From contig JARXAV010000073.1 in NCBI GenBank assembly GCA_029865665.1, positions 1 through 10,328 of the forward strand: a DNA stretch of 10,328 bases. The letters run 5' to 3'. The position numbers and the translations under genes are program-made. Source of the DNA: Flectobacillus sp. (lineage in GTDB: Bacteria > Bacteroidota > Bacteroidia > Cytophagales > Spirosomataceae). Below the pieces are notes generated by a model. The model was given only the letters and a program-made list of their open reading frames with translations, did no database searches and was not told where the DNA came from. Numbering within the stretch: position 1 is the stretch's first letter; the number at the start of each line of letters is the position of its first letter. Positions 5,793 through 10,328 of this stretch are shown here, in pieces.

Positions 5793-7406
5793 ATGATACG
5801 GATGAAAACCTTACGTACTTTATTTACAGCATTGGTGCTTTTACTGGTTGGTAAAGGTTTTGCTCAGGATGTGAAACGTGTTGAAATCGACATTCCTGCT
5901 AATGCTAACGAGTTTTTTGCCATTCCTTTGGCAGACAAAGGGGTTGTCGTGATGTCGCAGGTAACAAAGAATGACTTCAACTTAATTCGTTTTGATACCA
6001 ATTTGCAACAGCTATGGAGTATCAACGGAACTGTTGGTAATAACCTCGACTATGTGAAACACGCCTACGACGGACAAAATCTGTACCTACTTTTTAGTCG
6101 CTATAACAGTAATGTTTTTGAGATTATTAAGGTCAATCTGGGGCCAGGTTTTATCGAGAAATTTCAGATTTTAACGGCAAATCGTTTAGAGGTATCTGAT
6201 TTTCAAGCGATAAACTCGTCGATATTCATTGCTGGGGTTAGTAATTCTCAGCCTATTGTTTCTTATACAAACTTGGTTGAGCGTAAAACTAAAATTCTTC
6301 CATCGGCTCTCAAAAATCAAGCTGAAATTCAGTCGATGGAATTAGATACTACCACCAATTTAATCAACGTTACCTACGCTGTAGGAACACGTGGCAAAAA
6401 CTATCAATTGGTCTTAAAATCGTTTGATGAAAATGGTACTTTCGTTGAGCAAATTGTCATGGATCCACAGGATGAATTTGCCATGATGAATGGACGTTTA
6501 AACCAAGTATCTGACTCAACGCAAATTTTGTTCGGAACGTATGGCTATAAAAACAGCATTGGAGGTTCGAAAGGGCCAACCTCTCAAGGTATTTATTTCA
6601 GTAAATTCATTCATAATGAGGAGATTGAAACCAAATTCCATAGCTTCACCGATTTTAAAAACTTCTTCAACTATCTCGGAGAAAAAGCGAAGTCAAGACA
6701 AGAGCGTAAAATCAGTGACAAGAAAGACAAAGGAGATGATTTACGTTTAGACTACCGAATTTTAGTCCATGATGTCATCAAAAAAGATAATCAATACATC
6801 TTGGTTGCGGAGGCTTTTTATGCAAATTATCGCTATAACAATAGTTTTAACCCGTATGGCTTAAACTCCTTTAATTCTTTTGCGAGTCCGTGGAGTTCCT
6901 TCTATAATCCATATCGCTGGGGATGGGGTAACTATGGTTTGTACTCTCCTTACAGTAGCTATTATAGCCCATGGGGTTGGAACAATCGCTATTATGGCAA
7001 TCAACAAACTTTTGATGGCTGGATTTATACCCATGCAATCATTGCTGGTTTTGACGAAAAAGGTAATTTGCTCTGGGACAATAGCATTGAATTGAAGGAC
7101 TTAAAGCAAGAAAAACTAAGCGAAAAAGTAAGAGCTTCTTTTGATGCTGATGATAAAATCACGCTTTCGTATTGCAACAACGGAGAGATTTTCACCAAAA
7201 TCATCAAAGGAAATGAGGTCATTGAGGATACGCAAAAACGTAGTATTGCTCCTTCTCAAGAAAGCGACAAGGTAAAAAGAACCATTTCAGATAATATCAA
7301 CTTTTGGTTCGGGAATTACTTCCTAGCCTCAGGTATTCAACGAATCACCAACAATGAGGAAGGTTCAAAACGTAATGTTTTCTACCTTAACAAACTCAAA
7401 TTTTAA
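5793..7406 (+). CDS. exported protein of unknown function with Tyr/Trp-rich insert
   Basis: I do not recognise this gene as a named family. It encodes 537 residues, or 534 if the ATG at 5802 is used; that start gives MKTLRTLF and a standard signal peptide cut near GFAQD. Residues about 25-340 are rich in alternating hydrophobic strands, with phrases such as FNLIRFDTNLQQLWSI, LYLLFSRYNSNVFEIIKVN and YQLVLKSFDENGTF. These resemble blades of a beta-propeller, and a similar phrase (IIAGFDEKGNLLWDNSIEL) follows the insert. Residues about 343-410 form a segment dominated by Tyr, Trp, Phe, Asn, Ser, Gly and Pro, for example NPYRWGWGNYG and SPYSSYYSPWGW. A basic and acidic stretch around residues 298-316 (KAKSRQERKISDKKDKGDD) precedes it. 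No T9SS tail or lipobox is seen, so a periplasmic location is likely. A strong terminator follows, and the gene appears monocistronic. Confidence 0.85.
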   Translation: MIRMKTLRTLFTALVLLLVGKGFAQDVKRVEIDIPANANEFFAIPLADKGVVVMSQVTKNDFNLIRFDTNLQQLWSINGTVGNNLDYVKHAYDGQNLYLLFSRYNSNVFEIIKVNLGPGFIEKFQILTANRLEVSDFQAINSSIFIAGVSNSQPIVSYTNLVERKTKILPSALKNQAEIQSMELDTTTNLINVTYAVGTRGKNYQLVLKSFDENGTFVEQIVMDPQDEFAMMNGRLNQVSDSTQILFGTYGYKNSIGGSKGPTSQGIYFSKFIHNEEIETKFHSFTDFKNFFNYLGEKAKSRQERKISDKKDKGDDLRLDYRILVHDVIKKDNQYILVAEAFYANYRYNNSFNPYGLNSFNSFASPWSSFYNPYRWGWGNYGLYSPYSSYYSPWGWNNRYYGNQQTFDGWIYTHAIIAGFDEKGNLLWDNSIELKDLKQEKLSEKVRASFDADDKITLSYCNNGEIFTKIIKGNEVIEDTQKRSIAPSQESDKVKRTISDNINFWFGNYFLASGIQRITNNEEGSKRNVFYLNKLKF

Positions 7407-7456
7407 GCGATTCAGTTCAAAATAGTGTAGTTCTGAAACGATTAACGTAATTTTGT

Positions 7457-7486
7457 AGCGATGTCTTCGGGCATCGCTTTTTTTTT
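7457..7486 (+). terminator. strong intrinsic terminator with UUCG tetraloop
   Basis: AGCGATG (7457-7463) pairs with CATCGCT (7472-7478). The stem is extended by a T-G wobble and a C-G pair that closes a TTCG loop (7466-7469), giving the very stable cUUCGg tetraloop. Nine Ts follow the last C of the stem (7478-7486). It ends transcription of the exported protein gene 50 bases after its stop. Confidence 0.92.
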
Positions 7487-7510
7487 AACAGTACAGGAGG
7501 CTTTACTAGC

Positions 7511-7541
7511 TTTAGGCAATAAGACAACTGTAATAAATTTA
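7511..7541 (+). promoter_or_regulatory. possible promoter for the methyltransferase
   Basis: TTTA (7511-7514), a 19-base gap and TAAATTTA (7534-7541) resemble the Bacteroidota TTTG / TAnnTTTG pair with one mismatch in each element. The predicted transcript start would fall only a few bases before the TTG codon at 7552, so the mRNA would be nearly leaderless. The match is modest. Confidence 0.3.
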
Positions 7542-7551
7542 TCCCAGTACA

Positions 7552-8457
7552 TTGAGCCAAACACAGATACAACTAGAGACTCCTCAGCATTGGAAAGCAT
7601 ATCAACTCCTGGACTCAGGAAGTTTCGAGAAGCTAGAAAAATTTGGAGATTATATCCTTCGCCGCCCAGAACCACAGGCTGCTTGGGACAAAACGCTTTC
7701 GGACGAAGCATGGACTGAAAAAGCGGATGCTTATTTCAAAAAAGATAAGGGTTCGCAAGATAAAGGTGAATGGATGATTCGTAAAAATATGGTCGATCGT
7801 TGGTATATGCCCTACAAAACACCTGCCTTAGATTTATCATTTAAACTTGCTCTTTCTTCGTTCAAACACGTAGGTATTTTCCCAGAACAAGCGAATAACT
7901 GGGACTTTATCGTGGAGAAAATCGCCAAATTAAAAGCACAAGGTATTCAATCTCCCAAGATTCTTAACTTATTTGCTTATACAGGTGGTGCATCCTTGGC
8001 GGCTAAATATGCAGGTGCAGACATTACCCATGTGGACTCAATCAAACAGGTAATTAGCTGGTCAAGAGACAATATGGAAGCAAGCAAACTCGACAATATC
8101 CGTTGGGTTGTAGAGGATGCAATGAAATTTGTAAAAAGAGAAGCAAAACGTGGCAATATCTACCACGGTATCATCTTAGACCCTCCTGCTTACGGTCGTG
8201 GACCAGACGGCGAACGTTGGATTTTGGAAGAACAAATCAACGAAATGCTAAAATTGGTCGCAGAAATTTTGAATAAAGAAAACTATTTCCTTATTCTAAA
8301 TATGTATTCGATGGGCTTCTCTTCGTTAATCGTTGAAAATTTAGTAAAATGCAGTTTTAGCCAAACTCAAAATCATGAGTTCGGAGAATTATACCTAGAA
8401 GATTCTTTCAAGAAAAAGTTACCGCTGGGAGTTTTCTACCGCTTTTCTAGCTGTTAA
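7552..8457 (+). CDS. class I SAM-dependent methyltransferase (RlmI/RlmK-like, COG1092 type)
   Basis: This cytoplasmic methyltransferase has 301 residues with the start used here. The N-terminal part has the family phrase LLDSGSFEKLEKFGDYILRRPEPQ (about residues 19-42), followed by KGSQDKGEW. The Rossmann domain begins at about residue 134. SAM motif I is LNLFAYTGGASLAAKYAG (138-155), the acidic ribose-binding residue is D162 in HVDS, and the adenine-contact region is VVEDA (D189). Motif IV is LDPPAYGRGPDG (209-220), the DPPxYGRG form seen in 23S rRNA m5C/m2G methyltransferase relatives. RNA is therefore the likely substrate, but the base is not known. The frame is closed by TAA at 7534, and no ATG exists before the conserved N-terminus. 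TTG at 7552 (giving MSQTQIQLETPQHW) is the only reasonable start. The gene is flanked by a strong terminator upstream and a long gap downstream, so it is probably transcribed alone. Confidence 0.9.
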   Translation: MSQTQIQLETPQHWKAYQLLDSGSFEKLEKFGDYILRRPEPQAAWDKTLSDEAWTEKADAYFKKDKGSQDKGEWMIRKNMVDRWYMPYKTPALDLSFKLALSSFKHVGIFPEQANNWDFIVEKIAKLKAQGIQSPKILNLFAYTGGASLAAKYAGADITHVDSIKQVISWSRDNMEASKLDNIRWVVEDAMKFVKREAKRGNIYHGIILDPPAYGRGPDGERWILEEQINEMLKLVAEILNKENYFLILNMYSMGFSSLIVENLVKCSFSQTQNHEFGELYLEDSFKKKLPLGVFYRFSSC

Positions 8458-8877
8458 GAACAGAAAACTTCAAGAACTTTAAGAGACACTAAAAATAGAG
8501 CGAAGTAGTAATTTTTTTTCATAATGGGTTAATTCGTTTTAAGTGGTTATTTTTACGGGACAAATATATACTATTTTTCAAGTTCTTATCACTTTTTACT
8601 TTAAAATCTTACTATTAACTCCATTATCTTACGAATAATAAAGAAATACACTGTAGTTATTGGTTAATACGCTCTCTTTAAAATTGGGACTTTACCAGAA
8701 AGTTTGTTAATTAGAGCCAACTAACTACTTTTTAAAATGAGTTGAGTTAACCGTATCAAGAAAGTTTGAGTACCCATATTCAGTTGATAAAGTGGCAATT
8801 GAACCAAATTTTATCTGAATTATGTATATGCTTTGTTAGCATTTTAGGTTAAATTGCCTACTCTTTATAGTATTACA
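8458..8877. other. 420-bp gene-free AT-rich gap
   Basis: No credible ORF, tRNA or structured RNA is visible here. The methyltransferase stop is overlapped by a small CTGTT-AAG-AACAG hairpin (8451-8463) with no T-run, so there is no clear terminator. A 10-bp direct repeat AGAAAGTTTG occurs at 8697-8706 and 8759-8768. An imperfect inverted repeat near the 3' end is listed separately. The gap presumably holds the promoter of the TPR lipoprotein, but no good TAnnTTTG match is seen; the nearest is ATGCTTTG at 8828-8835. Confidence 0.6.
8794..8858. repeat. imperfect inverted repeat upstream of the TPR lipoprotein
   Basis: GGCAATTGAACC (8794-8805) and GGTTAAATTGCC (8847-8858) pair at 11 of 12 positions across a 41-base loop. 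The right arm ends 19 bases before the ATG at 8878. It may be an operator pair or a leader hairpin; function is inference. Confidence 0.6.
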
Positions 8878-10080
8878 ATGAACAAACCCTTATCCGTCCA
8901 TATAGTTGTATTTTTAGCGATTGTCACATTTCTCACAAGCTCCTGTGGCACTGAGTCGAGAAAGGGCGAAAAAATCCCTGCTGTTCCCGAAATTACAGCA
9001 AAAGCTAGACGATTAGCTGCGATTGACTTTTTGACCAATGTCATCAATAACACCGCAAATTCTTCGGATGCGTATTATAAACGTTCATTGTTATATATGG
9101 AAGATGAACGCTTTAATGAAGCGTTAAGTGACATCAATGATGCGATTAATATTAAGCCCAATGTTGGTAGTTATTTTCAGGCAAAGGCAATGATTTTAAG
9201 GGCATTTAGCCATCCTAGAGAGGCGTTAGCAGCAGCATCTAGGGCAGAAGCACTCAACATCGAATCACCAGAATTGTTTACCCTTTTAGGCGATTTATAT
9301 CAGCAAATCGGACAGTATGCAAAGGCGAGATTATACCTAAGAAAGGCATTACAGGTTTCTCCAAACAATGGTGAAACGTATTTCTATCAAGGTGAAATTG
9401 CCGCCAAACAAGGAGATACAACCAATGCCTTACAGCTTTACCAAATTACGTTGACCTTGAAACCCTCGTTTATCCCAGCGTATTTAAAGTTAATGGATGT
9501 TCATACGGCTTTGAAAGAATATGATTTAGCCTTATTTTATGGCAATGAAGCCTTGAAATATAAGCCCAAAAATGCAGAAATTTACTTTAGACGAGGGATT
9601 ACCTATCACCGAGTTTGGCGAGTGGATAGTGCGTTAATTTCATTCCAAAAAGCGGTACAATTGGACTCTTCTATGGCTAAAGCAAGCTTTTATGCAGGGG
9701 TAATTTATTTCAAAAGTCATGCGTTTAAACTTGCATTGCCCTATTTTAAACATACATTTAACCGTAATCCTAAATATCCCGATGCTCGATTCTATATTGC
9801 ACAGTGCTTAGAATACACGGGTAGATTTGAAGAGTCAGAAAAAGTATATACGGAATTAGTAGCAGAAAATGGTAGTGATTATCGTTCTCTCAATGGTTTA
9901 TACCGTGTCAAAAGAAAGTTATTGTATGCAAGTGGAACATACATTCCTGACATGAGTTTAGAATACGATTCGACTGCCGTACTCGGGAAAGAAAGTCCAA
10001 AACGAAACGTTGATACGACCATTAAGGCGCTTGTTCCAAAAACAAAAATTAGTGCAAAACCAGATTCAACAAAAAAATAA
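8878..10080 (+). CDS. TPR-repeat lipoprotein
   Basis: This is a 400-residue protein anchored by lipid. The ATG at 8878 gives MNKPLSVHIVV, a hydrophobic signal segment and a lipobox FLTSSC with Cys23 as the lipidated residue. An in-frame TTG at 8854 would only add eight residues before the signal and is disfavoured. From about residue 45 to 340 the chain is tetratricopeptide repeats, about eight by eye. Examples are DAYYKRSLLYMEDERFNEAL, PELFTLLGDLYQQIGQYAKA, GETYFYQGEIAAKQGDTTNA, AEIYFRRGITYHRVWRVDSAL and ARFYIAQCLEYTGRFEESEK. TPR arrays are protein-binding scaffolds, and no catalytic domain is present. The last 50 or so residues are Ser/Thr/Lys-rich, without a sorting signal, and are probably disordered. 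It lies 90 bases upstream of thrS in the same direction. Its partner is unknown. Confidence 0.9.
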   Translation: MNKPLSVHIVVFLAIVTFLTSSCGTESRKGEKIPAVPEITAKARRLAAIDFLTNVINNTANSSDAYYKRSLLYMEDERFNEALSDINDAINIKPNVGSYFQAKAMILRAFSHPREALAAASRAEALNIESPELFTLLGDLYQQIGQYAKARLYLRKALQVSPNNGETYFYQGEIAAKQGDTTNALQLYQITLTLKPSFIPAYLKLMDVHTALKEYDLALFYGNEALKYKPKNAEIYFRRGITYHRVWRVDSALISFQKAVQLDSSMAKASFYAGVIYFKSHAFKLALPYFKHTFNRNPKYPDARFYIAQCLEYTGRFEESEKVYTELVAENGSDYRSLNGLYRVKRKLLYASGTYIPDMSLEYDSTAVLGKESPKRNVDTTIKALVPKTKISAKPDSTKK

Positions 10081-10170
10081 TACGCATAAATCTAGGAAAA
10101 GATTTGGCAGCATGTTGTTTGTATAACATCAAATGCTAAATTAAAATCCTCAAAACAAACCCTCAATCAA

Positions 10171-10328
10171 ATGATTAAAATTACCTTACCCGATGGGAGT
10201 GTAAGAGAGTATGCTCAGGGAATAACTGGGATGGACATTGCCCTAAGTATTTCGGAAGGTTTAGCCAGAAATGTATTGGCTGCCAAAGTAAATGGAAAAG
10301 TAGTTGATGCTGCTACTCCTATCAACGA
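10171..10328 (+). CDS. thrS: threonine--tRNA ligase, N-terminal TGS domain (3' truncated by window)
   Basis: These are the first 52 codons of ThrRS, the enzyme that charges tRNA-Thr with threonine. The sequence [18 protein letters not shown] followed by [20 protein letters not shown] and [12 protein letters not shown] is the conserved TGS domain found at the N-terminus of ThrRS. The spacing of LPDGS, GLAR and the NGK/VD turn fits the family well. The editing, catalytic and anticodon-binding domains lie beyond the window. The ATG follows an A-rich leader without a Shine-Dalgarno sequence, as is normal in Bacteroidota. No T-box is seen in the 90-base gap upstream, and none is expected in this phylum. 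RelA/SpoT and Obg-like proteins also carry TGS domains, but their TGS domains are not N-terminal in this form. Confidence 0.93.
   Translation, partial: MIKITLPDGSVREYAQGITGMDIALSISEGLARNVLAAKVNGKVVDAATPIN

Noticed and set aside
6541..7095. Two overlapping + strand ORFs inside the exported protein
   Set aside because: They are out-of-frame shadows; the main frame has a signal peptide and continuous coding character.
7461..7718. An 85-codon + strand ORF starting at the ATG inside the UUCG terminator
   Set aside because: It starts within a terminator hairpin, resembles no protein family, and overlaps the methyltransferase N-terminus in another frame.
10081..10170. A T-box or other riboswitch upstream of thrS
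   Set aside because: The gap is only 90 bases, with only 5-bp hairpins (for example ATGTT/AACAT) and no T-box motif.

Overview
The window looks like the chromosome of a Bacteroidota bacterium, most likely a Cytophagales relative. The DNA is AT-rich. The long exported protein ends in a type IX secretion (T9SS) sorting domain. One start region carries the Bacteroidota-type -7 element TAnnTTTG, and Shine-Dalgarno sequences are mostly absent. The LytS/LytTR pair, the EVE protein, the class I methyltransferase and the ThrRS N-terminus all read like Bacteroidota family members. The genus cannot be fixed from the sequence alone. All supported genes lie on the + strand.

Positions 1-1736 form a LytS/LytTR signalling block. 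It holds the C-terminal ATPase end of a LytS-type sensor kinase, a REC-LytTR response regulator, and a small protein that is almost only a LytTR DNA-binding domain. Between the last two lie three copies of a CCCAGTTA(A/T)T box, one inverted and two in direct 20-bp phase, just upstream of a good TAnnTTTG element. This is a strong candidate LytTR operator.

Positions 1862-5050 encode a roughly 1,040-residue modular exported protein. It has a signal peptide, a CHAP cysteine amidase/peptidase domain, three Fn3-like and four Ig-like modules, an unrecognised Cys-containing domain and a T9SS type A sorting tail. Its middle contains an exact-length 777-bp in-frame tandem duplication. A hairpin terminator follows.

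Positions 5214-7406 hold a stand-alone EVE-domain protein, a 5-copy heptamer repeat that begins on its stop codon, a 21-bp direct repeat, and an exported protein of unknown function with a striking Tyr/Trp/Ser/Asn-rich insert. This part closes with a strong terminator that has a cUUCGg tetraloop.

Positions 7552-10328 hold a class I SAM-dependent methyltransferase that appears to use a TTG start, a 420-bp gene-free gap with an imperfect inverted repeat, a TPR lipoprotein, and the first 52 codons of thrS.

The part most worth following up is the LytTR module: a kinase, two different LytTR proteins, a compact box array, and a downstream secreted CHAP protein that may or may not belong to the regulon. 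The rest is mostly housekeeping or family-conserved material. No tRNA, rRNA, CRISPR array, transposase or phage gene was seen.
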